Assembly: GCA_019671005.1 (NCBI GenBank)
Contig: CM033752.1
Span: 2,418,001-2,482,000 of the forward strand
DNA from: Hibiscus mutabilis
Taxonomy: Eukaryota; Streptophyta; Magnoliopsida; Malvales; Malvaceae
Reading direction: 5' to 3'
DNA: 64,000 nt
This document shows, one piece after another, positions 34,340 to 45,223 of the stretch; positions within the stretch are counted from its first letter, which is position 1, and every line of letters begins with the position of its first letter. The position numbers and the translations under genes are program-made. The notes beneath the pieces are model-generated. The model was not told the origin of the DNA, did no database searches, and was given only the letters and a program-made list of their open reading frames with translations.

Positions 34340-35223
34340 CTAATATCTTACATACAATTTATATTTATTGTTTAAAAATATTTAAAATTCATATTTAATT
34401 TATTATTATATCAAATTATCTTGAATATTATTTAAATTAACTTATTTTTATTTTGTAACTTCCAAAGCCGATTTGGAAATTTTCTACAGGCATGATGATA
34501 AAAAAATATCTGTTTTTGTGTCGGTAACTAATTTTAGTATTAGTTTTCGACTGTTAAGTTTATTTTTTAATATTTTTAATAAAAATCTTTGTCTTTTGGC
34601 ACGCGTTTTTCTTATTTTTTGTGGTTCGTTTAATCTTTCGCTTTGGCATAATTTCAGCAAACCTTAGCGGTCGTTTGACGCTCGTACAGAAATCTTCACG
34701 GTTAAATTTTTATTTTAATTGTCATTGGTCATAGAAAAATAAATCCTTGCTCAGTTAATGGCTTGTTTGTCGATATAATCAAACTTTAATAGCAGAGCAA
34801 TCCGCCTGATAATTTAGTTCGTTCACCATTTTTTTTACCTCGTAAAACGTCTCACTTGAATAAAGATAGAAATTCAAAAAGGTTGTATAAAATTTTTGTG
34901 GACTAGCCTCTATTGTACTCCCTAAATGTGTTGTATTTATAATATTTTTTATAATTTTTTTAATAACATTTTGTTGTCATTGTAAAAAAAATACAACTAT
35001 AACCACAATGCTAACTTTAAACCCATATTTATAGGAATCGAATACTATTACATTGCATCCATGATTTTGCTACACACACAATCCACAGTCCTGGTTAGAA
35101 CCCTAAACATTGGAGGAACCGTCTCGATGCCTCTGTTGATGTATGGGACTTCAGTAAAGCATCGGTACATACCGAATATCCATTATCATACATTCCAAAC
35201 CCCACAAATCCCGGAAAATATGC
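34340..35223. other. Intergenic region downstream of FTB
   Basis: AT-rich sequence with no supported gene. It probably includes the 3' UTR of the FTB gene in its last few hundred bases. The short ORF at 34,473-34,667 has no recognisable domain. Confidence 0.5.
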
Positions 35224-38200
35224 TTAGGACCTCGTGAAAAACTCCTCTGCTTCCTGGTAGCGATCCAATACAATATTATAGAGGGGGTGAATGGGTTCAA
35301 GGAGATTCGAATACTGACCTAACACAGCACGAGGCAAGGGGGGAGAATCCTCGTCTTCCGACCAGCTACGTTGACACACAGAAAGGCCGCTTAAACAGTA
35401 ACATGTGTGATAATGGTCTCTAGACTTGCCGGGTTTGTCTCTCAGTCCACCATTCAGGTCCTTCAGAACAGCAGGTATAAAAGGTTGATTCCATGTTCAA
35501 GGACATAAGTTTTGACAAACAGAAAGGGGAAAATATGCCATGAAGTCCCTACTTTAATGAAGTTTGGGATTTAGTCCCTGCACTTGAAAAGTTAAAATTA
35601 TACTTTTTTCGATTCAAAAATCACAGTCCAATCGTTGACACAAGTATTTTTTTCATCAAAAGTTGCTCTCACGCTCGGTAAGCATATCATAAAGCAAACA
35701 AATTTTGACAAAAATACTAACGATGTCAACGATTGGACTAGAATTATAAAAAATGGATTTAATTTTTACCTTCTTAAGGAAAGACTAAATCTCAAATTTT
35801 TCCAAAGGACAAGAACTAATGACATATTTTGACCGCTTAGAAACCTTAATTGAATCAATTATGTTTGAACATTAAACCTGTGAGCATAAAAGAATGTATT
35901 GCTGCAGGGCCAAGCTGTTAAAAAGAGGCTCCACTTTTGCATGCCCCTTGCTCGAATTATGATCGATACTGTCAACATTAACTCGGGACGAAGTACCATG
36001 TTGATCTGCCAAATATAAATAAAGAAAAAGCTATATTAAAATACAGCGCTCATGAATTACAAGGAAACCGAGAAAAAGAGAAGCACACCTCCTTTCTCGG
36101 AATGGCTGCCACCTTGAGATAAATCCTTGTTCAAACCTTTGTCTGTTGCATCTGATGATGCTGCACTTTGTGGGATTTCTGGATCATTATCTTCTCCATC
36201 TCCCAACGGTATTGATCTTTCTCCTTTAGTAGAATTTAATCTTTTTAATAATGCAAATATTCCCCCTGTTCAATTCCCTCAGTTATATTCATTTCAACTG
36301 TTTCGAAACCTGAACGAGATCTAATAAAAATAGAATATGACCTGCCAGAAGGAGTAACAACCATCGACCAGTTTATTAGTTCTGCCCTGAAAACCACCCT
36401 CTACTCCTTGTCGGAAAACCACCCAATCCTATGGGAAGAGCTCGGATATGTGTTTATTAATATAATGACAAGAGAATGCTATCATATTTTGTTTGAAGAA
36501 AGGTAATAAACTTAATGATGTGCAGTGACATGGTCTTACAATCAAGCTAGACAAATCCAGACGATCAACCTCATTGATTAGAATCATTGTAGCCAACCCA
36601 CAAAAGGTGTACCTGACAAACAAATTAACAGAACTTTAGGAGGCTTTCTCATAGGGGAGATCGGTAATTGCAAAGCAACATGTACTAATATGGTATCCAT
36701 GACGAAGTAAACAATGAATCAAATTTCAAAAGAAAGGTATGAAATTTATAATTTGAGAGAACAGGTGAGAAGAGGGCAGAACATACCCCCCATGAGCTTC
36801 AGAACCAGGTTCCCCAGAAATGCCACCTTCGTAAGTCTGGCAACTTCAAAAAGATGAAAAAACTATTTCAGTCACATGGATGACACAATAGGAATCAAGA
36901 CACAGCTCAGGTAAACTTTAAGTGTAATCAAAGGCCAACACATTGCAAGATAGTTTTTTTAATATATATGTCGAAGATCAAGTCCAGCAATGCCATTGAA
37001 GCCGAATGACAACAGTGTACTAATAGGGTTTAAGACCCCATTCATTGATTCATTTCTGACATGTTCAGATAAAGCAGTGGTATTGGAATCAGGAATAGCT
37101 TCCAACCTTGAAGCACCTAAGATGGGGTTTAACAATTTTTATGGATGCCACACCCAATAAATGCTCTTTCTAGCAGCAAGAAAACATAGAAAACAGACAT
37201 GGAAAACAATTAAACCTAAAACAAATTTAAGATGTAGGGAATACAATTAGCTACCTTAAATAACTACCTCAAAGCAAAGTGAAAGCCAGATACTGACCTT
37301 AAGATGTAATTTCCAACATTCTGAACAAGTTCATCATCCAAAATATTCAGTAGACTTGCAACCTGGTCAAGAAAAGATGGCTGGCTCATCTCAAAGACAG
37401 AATAACCTTGAAAACATGGCATATAATTTATACACAGAAACTGATAATTTATATGCAACCCAAAGGAAAAAATAGATCTACAATAAATAGTGGAGTTCTC
37501 CAAACAAAACAGTGATAATACTAACTTTTCACATCACTGCACACTTACTGAGATGGCTGTATAACATGCTCGAACATCAATTTCTCCACCATCATGCATT
37601 CTGCAAAAGAAATGATCAAGAATGCTTAAAACTACAGTCTAAACACTTGTTTCGAGGAAAGGGATAGGAAAGAGTTGCATTTTCCTCAAGGCAAGAACTT
37701 GATGCCGTGTACTTAAATGTAAGCAGATTCAACTATAAAGAACATCAACCTCCAAATACAAAACCATACATAGCAAAGCAACTTCAAAGAACAAAGTAAA
37801 TTACAAGATGTCTGTTAGAAGGTGGCTTCAAATTTGAAAAAAGATGAAGAAATGTGTCAAACCTGAATCCCCCACTAGCATCTTTCATTTTCCGCATAAA
37901 CGAGTAGAGTTTTTGTCTGAAGGAAATTGTAAATTTCTGTTAAATAACTTTCAATAAAAACTACAAATTCAACTGTTGCATAGACCACCTATTAATTGAT
38001 GACAACGCTTTGTCACCACCCAAAGTAACAAGTGAATTGACTGCAGCATATGTTGTTGCAAGATGAGGCATCTGGAAAAATAAATTATGAAGTCGATTAG
38101 TTTTCTCATAGACAATTAAAATCGGTACAGCTTGAAAGGCAGTAAGAGGAAACCCACACAAAATAAAATAGAATGTTTCATATAAATAAGAATCAATTAA

Positions 38201-39469
38201 ACGTAGGTCACCACCATTTATTACTGTTAACATACAGGAAGATGGTAGGTTAGAATTAAAAATGATCATATCCAAAATTTACTTGCCTGTCCAGGTCCAC
38301 CACCATAACCGCCATTAGGATCCTGACAGTAATAAGAACAAATATGCAACAAAGTATCAGATAACCATTCGAAGAATATGAAAAAAGGCGGAAACCAAAT
38401 ACGGGTATTGCCTAAATGGTTATAGTCAGGTTGTTTTCAGAGGACCACTAGAGGTCATATTCTCATACCCATGTGTCAAACATGAATGCTAGATATCGGT
38501 ACTTAAAAAATGACAAGTTGGTGCCACATAGCTAGCTGTGCCCAATGGGGCTCGAACACCAAGTTCTAAGCTAGTAAAACATGGAGTAGTGCACAAGCGC
38601 AAGGGCAAATAAATCAATGTACATAAGCACAAAACCTACCTTAAATAATGCATTTCTCCCCATATAAGGCAACCATATATCCAACCAAGAAAAGTACTAA
38701 ATCAACTAAACCATAAAGCAGAATAAATGAAACCATCTACAAGCTTGCAATACTAGCGTTAATCTTCCAACTAATAACGACAACATACTAAACATTTCTC
38801 AATTCATTGAGATCAGTCATGTGAATCATAGTGAATATCTGTGCCGATGTTTAAGACCATATCCTACTAACTCAGTAACATCAATCATTCTTCAAACCAA
38901 ATTTAAAAAAAAAAAAATGCTAAAGTGATTATTTCACATAAAATGATGTTCTATTTGAATTGATATAATCGTATACTTTACTACCTGACAACGGCTAAGA
39001 AAATCAATAGTGTTATCTTCCAATTCAGGATCTACAAACTCGTCCATTAAAGCAATCGAATGAAGTATCCAATAACAAATCCAAGGGCGACTGCAAATTA
39101 AATGATCATTTTTTATTAAAAAAAGAAGAAAAAATTTCTAATTTTAATTAATTAAAGTACTGATTAAAACAGTTTAAAAACTTTATTTTTATACTTAGCG
39201 TCTAATACGCAGAAAGAAGGACCGAGCTGTTTTAATCCATTCGTCAAGTACTCCACATGATTTTCTCGTTGAAGCTCCAACCTATCAAAATAAGTCGAAT
39301 ATAAACCCCAGATAAGATAAAATTTACAAAACATTAGGGATTTTAGGAATTACATGAAGGATTGGGAACTGGGAGGCATGTTGTAGAACGTTTTGAATAT
39401 GTTGAAGACTTGTTGCTCAACCAATATCTGATCGCGCTGAGTTACCGTTGGACTCGTGAACGATTCCAT
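35224..39469 (-). CDS. FTB: Protein farnesyltransferase subunit beta (FTB/ERA1), 14 exons, one apparent frameshift
   Basis: This is the beta subunit of CaaX farnesyltransferase, which with the alpha subunit attaches farnesyl to C-terminal Cys and acts in ABA signalling (ERA1 in Arabidopsis). Exons on the minus strand: 39469-39354, 39281-39195, 39090-38985, 38322-38287, 38071-37989, 37916-37863, 37600-37549, 37362-37298, 36843-36787, 36612-36540, 36428-36342, 36265-36089, 36005-35878, 35460-35224. The product is ~452 residues. Landmarks: NRPWICYWILHSIAL, GGYGGGPGQ, PHLATTYAAVNSLVTLGGDK, EGGISGEPGSEAHGGYTFCG, zinc ligands Asp and Cys in LVDGCYSFWQ and His in DHYHTCYCLSGLS. It ends FFTRS. Intron 4 uses a GC donor (38,286). 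Exon 12 as spliced at CAG is one base short of frame: five Gs (36,262-36,266) where six are needed. Confidence 0.9.
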
Positions 39470-39565
39470 GGTTCGAAAAATGGCCGCCTGTGAACAGTGG
39501 ACTGAGGCACTGAGTTGGCAACTCGCTTTGGCAACTCGCTTTCTTTGCAGAGAAAAGAACGGAGA

Positions 39566-39578
39566 ATATATATATAAA
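39566..39578 (-). promoter_or_regulatory. Probable TATA box of FTB
   Basis: On the minus strand TTTATATATATAT lies about 100 bases upstream of the start codon, a fitting distance for a plant core promoter plus short 5' UTR. Confidence 0.5.
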
Positions 39579-39589
39579 GTGGGAGGGAA

Positions 39590-40976
39590 TTTAACTGTTT
39601 GGTAACAGAAATAAGGTGGCTAACATGAGAATATCTTTATCCACCCTTGGCAATAAGAGTGCGGAATGTTATAATCCTTAAATAGTGATTTTAAATTTTT
39701 TATTTTAAGGTTGTATAACCGAATAATACCATTACAAAAAATAATCTATAATATTTAAAAGAAAACTTTTAAGCATGTTTGATAAATAACGGTTTGAGCT
39801 AAAATTATAAGTTTAAGCTAATATTAAAGGTTTGGTCAGTCAAATTAATTAATTTGAATGTTTGGTAAATATCGGATTGGAATAGTAGATTGAGGTGAAA
39901 CCTCTAATTTTGAAAAAGTTGCTAATAAGAGCTTTTCGAAATTAGAGATTTTGACATAAGAGTTATAAAGACCATTTTACCTTTAATAATTGTAAAAGAA
40001 ATTTAAATAACCCAAATTTAACATTTTCTGTTTTAATTATTCACTCTCACGTATCTATATTGTGACATTTATAAACTAATATTTTTTTATTCTCACATAT
40101 TTATATTTATATTTAATAATTAATTATATTAAAGTAATTATATAAATAATAAATTAATATATATATATATTCTTAGTAATGTTATATTTAAAAAAAATAT
40201 TTTTCATAATCAAATTAATTAAACAAGTTTGAATATAATCATGTCCTTATATGTCATTTTACTTGTTTAAATAATTAAACAACTATCAGCTATCACTTAA
40301 TTTTACCAAACAATTTTATAAATCAGCTAATACAATCCGCTAATTAAATCAACAAATACAATTCGCTAGTCAAATCGGCTAATACAATCAGCTATTAACT
40401 ATTCGCTAATTGTCAAACAGAGCCTTAGTCTTTTTACCGTTAAATGGATATCAGTTAAATAGTGACGCCTAGAGAGGGTCATTTGACCGAGACCCGATCT
40501 GGTCTTATAAGATTGGGTTTTTAAAGAAAATTTTAGTGTCGAGTCAGGTTCGGGTTTTATTTTTTGAGTATGAGGTCGGGTCGGGTTGTGTTTGGATTTA
40601 AGGTGAAAAAAACCCGGTCTGGCCCGAAATAATAGTATAACTTTATTCTAAATATTTAGGTATAATTGCTACAATGCCCCTTTCTTTATATAATATTTTT
40701 TCAACTATCTCTATTTTGTCTAATAAAAATAGAATAATTACTATAATGCTCCATCTCTATTTGTATTTATTCAATTAACTCCCCATTTCATCAAAAAATA
40801 ATGAAAATTGATACTTTTTTATTTATGTCGGTCAGGTCGGATTGAATTCGATTTTTACTCTAACATTCGAGTTGGGTCCAGTCGAGTTTAGATGGAGGTG
40901 CTAAATTTTTGGGTCGGTGTGGATCGACAAAATACCTAGCCCAACCCGACCCACGGTCATCCCTAATGATACCAAC
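39590..40976. other. Intergenic region upstream of FTB, repeat-derived
   Basis: Positions 39,772-40,424 look like a miniature element: GCATGTTTGATAAATAACGG at the left resembles the complement of the right end (GCTCTGTTTGACAATTAGCG), with further GTTTGGTAAAT and GCTAATACAATC repeats inside, but I found no target duplication. Positions 40,480-40,970 are rich in GGGTCGGG/GACCCGA and end GGTCATCCCTA, like the edge of a plant DNA transposon. No ORF is supported. Confidence 0.45.
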
Positions 40977-41557
40977 TCAATTAGTTGCCCCGGTAGAGGT
41001 TCTAACTGATGTACAATAAGCATACAAAGCAAATGGAAGCTTCCTATGCAGGTCTCTGTAAGTTTCTGTCATTTTTCCTACAATCTTCTTAATATTCTTG
41101 TTAGCTGCCTCTACCTCTTCGTTCATCTGAGGACAGTAGGTGACGAATTGTGATGTCGTATCTTGAATTGTTTGCACACTTCGTCTATAGTCTTATTGTT
41201 TAGGTTCAATGCATTGTCAGATATGATAATCTCTGGCATCCCATACCGACATATGGTATCTTTCTTGAGAAACTGGCTAACTGTGGATTTGGTCACATTG
41301 GCATAGGTGGCTGCTTCTACCCACTTGGTGAAGTAGTTGATAACCACAAAGATAAACCGATGTCTATTAGAATCCTTTGGTGATATCGGCCCGATAACAT
41401 ACATGCCCAACGTAGAAAAAGGCCATGGGGAATTCATGACATGTAACGGGGATGGAGGAACATGAATCTTATCTGCGTAAATCTGACATTTGTGGCATTT
41501 CTTGGCGTAGTTGATACAGTCTCTTTCCAATGTAGACCAGTAGTAGCCGGATCTCAT
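40977..41557 (-). pseudogene. Integrase fragment of element F
   Basis: RSGYYWSTLERDCINYAKKC and HKCQIYADKIH give the zinc-binding HHCC end. The core reads GMYVIGPISPKDSNRHRFIF, then INYFTKWVEA (usually D; an Asn stands at the position normally called Asp in IDYFTKW), then MPEIIISDNALNLNN, and, one frame away, ANKNIKKIVGKMTETY. It is broken near 41,123 by a frameshift and ends at the truncation point STGAT. Confidence 0.8.
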
Positions 41558-42048
41558 GACTTACCTCGCTATAGTAAAACCATTGGCGTGTGTCCCGCAT
41601 GCAACCTCATGGACTTCTTCAAGGATCTTCTTAGCTTCAACAACATCCACACATCGCAGTAGAACTTGATCTTTTCTTCTTTTGTATAAGATCTCTCCGT
41701 CTAGGACATACTCGTTTGCTAGCCTTCGTAGTGTCCTCTTTTCATTTTCAATAGCCTACTTTAGGTATTCACGACTTTTTATGTACTGTAAGATGTCGTG
41801 ATACCAAGGGTGTTCGTCTTTCTCACATTCTTCAATGTTTAGCAATAGGCTAGAGACTAGTATATACTCATTTGTATGAGCCTCAAATTAGACTGCTTGT
41901 TGACTTTAATCAATGAAGACAGAGTAGCCAAGGTGTCTACCATATGGTTTTCTTCTCGTGGGAGATAGTGGAAGGTTATCTCATAGAACTCCTTAATCAA
42001 GTCTAGGATGAGATTTCGATAATCCATCAACTTTGAATCTATGGTCCT

Positions 42049-42453
42049 TCATTCTCCTCGGAGTTGATAAATTACGAGCATAGAGTCCCCATATACCTTT
42101 AGTAATTTAATCTTGTGATTAATGGCAGCTCGAATGCCCATGACGCATGCTTCATATTCTGTTATGTTGTTCGTGCAGTCAAAATCAAGCTTACTGGCAA
42201 AAGGGTAGTGATCACCCTCTGGAGAGACTAGTACTGCCCCAATTCCTTTACCCACAGCATTGGAGCCCCCATCAAAGTTCAGTCTCCAATACATATTTTC
42301 TAAGGTAGCTTCCTCGATGCACATCAAATCTTTATTCGGGAAGTCAAAGTTTAGGGGTTCATAGTCCTCTAGAGCTCGGCTGGCTAGAAAGTCTGCTATT
42401 GCACCCCCTTTCACAGCTTTTTGGCTCACGTAGACCAAGTCAAATTCAGACAA
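42049..42453 (-). pseudogene. RNase H domain of element F
   Basis: MSEFDLVYVSQKAVKGGAIA is the tail of the RT connection. WRLNFDGGSN (catalytic Asp), NITEYEACVMGI (Glu) and VYGDSMLVIYQL (Asp) follow. This is an RNase H1-type domain that degrades RNA in the RNA:DNA hybrid. The frame is open for 134 codons but bounded by stops on both sides. Confidence 0.8.
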
Positions 42454-42757
42454 TAGAATCTGTCTGTCAATGCAGTTGACTCCATCAAATATTTAAAAGG
42501 ATCCAACTTGGAGATCAACCAGGTCATGTGATAAAATATGTACTGCCTTTGTCTCTTGGTGGTCTAAATCAAGGCGCAACACAATTTTTCGATTGGCGAA
42601 TATCTCACTTCACATTCTGTAAACTTCTTGCTGAGATAATAGATCGCCCTCTCCTTTTTTCCTGAATCGTTATGTTGACCCAGTACGTTTCCTATAGAAT
42701 TCTTGGAAACAGTTAAGTACAGGATTAACGGCTTATCGGGATATGTGGCATTAAAAC

Positions 42758-43676
42758 TTAAGCATTAGTCAGATAGTGCTTGATTTTGTCAAAAGCTTCC
42801 TGGCATTCATCATTCCATTCTCCTGGGTTGTACTTTTTGAGAAGTAGAAAGATATGATCACATTTTTTGGTCAATTGTGAGATGAACCGAGCGATGTAAT
42901 TTAATATTCCCAAAAAGCCTCTTATTTCCTTCTGAGTGCGCGGGGGCGGTAAGTCTTGAATGGCTTTGACCTTGTCTGGATCAAATTCAATACCCATTTC
43001 GCTAACTATGAAACCCAGTAACTTTCCAAATGCAACCCCGAAAGTACATTTAGCGAGATTTAGCTTCAACTAGTATTTTCTTAATCTCAAGAATAATTTT
43101 CTCAAGGCCTCAACATGCTCTTCTTCAGTTTGAGATTTAGCAATCATGTCGTCGACATACACCTCAATTTCTTTGTGATCATATAATGGAACAAGGCGAC
43201 CATGTCCTGTTGATATGTTGCCCCTACATTTTTAAGTCCAAAAGGCATCACCTTGTAATAGAAGGTTCCCCATTGCGTTATGAATGTTGTCTTTCCCATG
43301 TCATCAAGGTACATCCTTATCTGGCTGTAGCCTAAAAACCATCCATAAAGGAGAACAAAGAGTGTCTTGTTGTATTATCAACTAGGGTTTCGATATGAGG
43401 CAATGAAAAATTATCCTTTGGGCTGGCCTTATTTAAATCTCGATAATCAACACACATTTGGACTTTACCATCTTTCTTCGGAATAGGGACTGTATTGGCC
43501 ACCCATTCTGAATATTTGACCTCTTGAAGAAACCCAGCATCATACTGTTTTTTTACCTCTTCCTTTATTTTTAGCAGTACATCGGGTCTCATTCTTCGTA
43601 GCTTCTGTTGGACTGGCTTGCAGTCATCTTTTATGAGGAGTTTGTGTACCACCACATTTGTGCTCAGCCCAGGCAT
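42758..43676 (-). pseudogene. Reverse transcriptase of element F
   Basis: It starts with the fingers (RRMRPDVLLKIKEEVKKQ, WVANTVPIPKKDGKVQMC, VDYRDLNKASPKDNF). It breaks by frameshift near 43,332, keeps the catalytic YVDDM motif at 43,145-43,159, and continues with KLNLAKCTFGVAFGKLLGF and IQDLPPPRTQKEIRGFLG. These are RT palm, thumb and connection motifs of the Tat lineage. Confidence 0.85.
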
Positions 43677-43689
43677 GTCTTGATAGGAC

Positions 43690-45004
43690 CATGCAAAGAC
43701 ATCTTTGAACTCTAAGAGTAGCTTAGTCAGGTCATGTCTTGTTTTTGCGGTGATGCATGTCCCTTTGCATCTTCATTTCCCATGCTCACAGTTTCCACCG
43801 ACTCTTGGTGAGGCGAGATTTGCTTTTTATCATGTTCAACCATTCTAAACAGATCGGGAGGTAGATCGCAGTCATGATCTTCTTCAAAGTTCTGAGGTCT
43901 ATCTAGACACATATCTTGCTCAAAAATAGGTTTCAGATCAGTCTCAGTGTCGCTCGATACGTTGATATCAGGGGACCTGACACGAATAATGATGTTCGTG
44001 GAATGAATGAATTTCAAGAAAAGGGTAATTTATGGTGCAAGTGTATATAAGGAATAATGAGTAATGAGAGAAAGGAAAAGAAGAAAAGAAAGGGAAAAAA
44101 TAGTGTTTGCCAGATAGGACACAAAAAGTATTATTTCATTAACATAAAGATAGTAAGCTTAGGCCCTTTACAAAAAGACCCTTGGTGCTCTCGGGCAAGA
44201 GCAACAAGTGTGTTCTAAACATTACTCTGAAACATTCCTAAACATTGTAGGGAGTTCTTCAGCAGTCTAGTTGCTCATAACAGTTCCAGGGGTATAAGGA
44301 CAAATCCCCCTTAGATATAGTTGTTCGCCTTATTCTGTAGTCACAACATTTATGTCCAATGCTTCTAGCATCCTTCTCAGCTCACTTTCTTCACCCTTCT
44401 TAAGCTGCTTGAGAAGAATAAACCCTCCGGATACAAAGGTTTTAGAAAGGTGGGGAAAAGCCAGAGGTTCCCAGTTGACTTCTTCTCCCTTTGAACGAGC
44501 ATTCATTTTTTCTTGCTTCTTTGCAATCTCGTTCTTCCTCTGTTTGGCGTTTGGCTTGTATCCCAAGCCAAAACGGTCTTGTTTATTGATTAGAAATGGT
44601 GCGCTGACCCTTCCTTGCAGGTATCTTCCTAATCATCTGCCGACTCGAGCTCATTTTCCCATCGTCAGTTTGACTCTTATTCTCGTAGCTTTAGACAACT
44701 TTGGAGTGAGAATTCGACTTCCTTCAGCAATAAAGGTTGCGTTAACAAATTCAAATGATCGAAACGAACATTCTATGGCATTCTCATCAGTTTCTATGTA
44801 AGGGGTATCACTAGTGATGGAAGCTATGATATATTCTTCAGCATTCACAGTGACAAGCCGCCCGTCAAAGACAAAATTTAATTTCTGGTGTAGTGATGAT
44901 GGTACTGCCTAGGCTGAATGGATCTAGGGTCTCCCCAACAGACAATTGTATGTTGGTTTGATATTCATTACCAGAAAATCAACATCATAGGTGTTTGGCC
45001 CTAC
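43690..45004 (-). pseudogene. Linker between protease and RT of element F
   Basis: Lineage-typical spacer, broken in frame. KPNAKQRKNEIAKKQEK and EPLAFPHLSKTFVSGGF at 44,330-44,566, and an acidic stretch around DRPQNFEEDHDCDLPPDLFR at 43,830-43,925, sit between the protease and the RT fingers in related cotton-type elements. Its function is unknown. Confidence 0.6.
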
Positions 45005-45223
45005 TTACAGCGGTACTTCAATTCTTCCCATCATTTTCCTTCTAGTACCGTTGAAGGCTCGAACTATAGTATTACAGGCCTTCATATGAGAACTGTCTAC
45101 TTGGAGTCTGTTCAGAATGGCCAATGGTAGCACATTCAAAGCAGATCTATTGTCAATTAGAACCCCCGGCACGGTGTAGCCTTTGCACCGAGTAGTTATG
45201 TGCAAGGCCTTGGTGGACCTCAT
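45005..45223 (-). pseudogene. Aspartic protease of element F
   Basis: VPGVLIDNRSALNVLPLAIL, then DSSHMKACNTIVRAFNGT. The active-site triad, usually D-[ST]-G or D-N-G, reads DNR here: the Gly is replaced by Arg, so the enzyme would be dead even without the other lesions. It normally cleaves the Gag-Pol polyprotein. Confidence 0.75.

Noticed and set aside
38530..38625. Possible SINE in an FTB intron (minus-strand GGTGTTCGAGCCCC resembles a B-box)
   Set aside because: No A-box at the right spacing and no ends or target duplication found; too weak to list as a feature.
39772..40424. hAT-type miniature element upstream of FTB
   Set aside because: Inverted ends are only loosely similar and no 8-bp target duplication could be found, so it is kept only as a remark in the intergenic entry.
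44352..44801. 149-codon plus frame and similar plus frames at 45,200, 46,438 and 47,223
   Set aside because: Antisense to the Gag-Pol of element F, where real motifs read on the minus strand.
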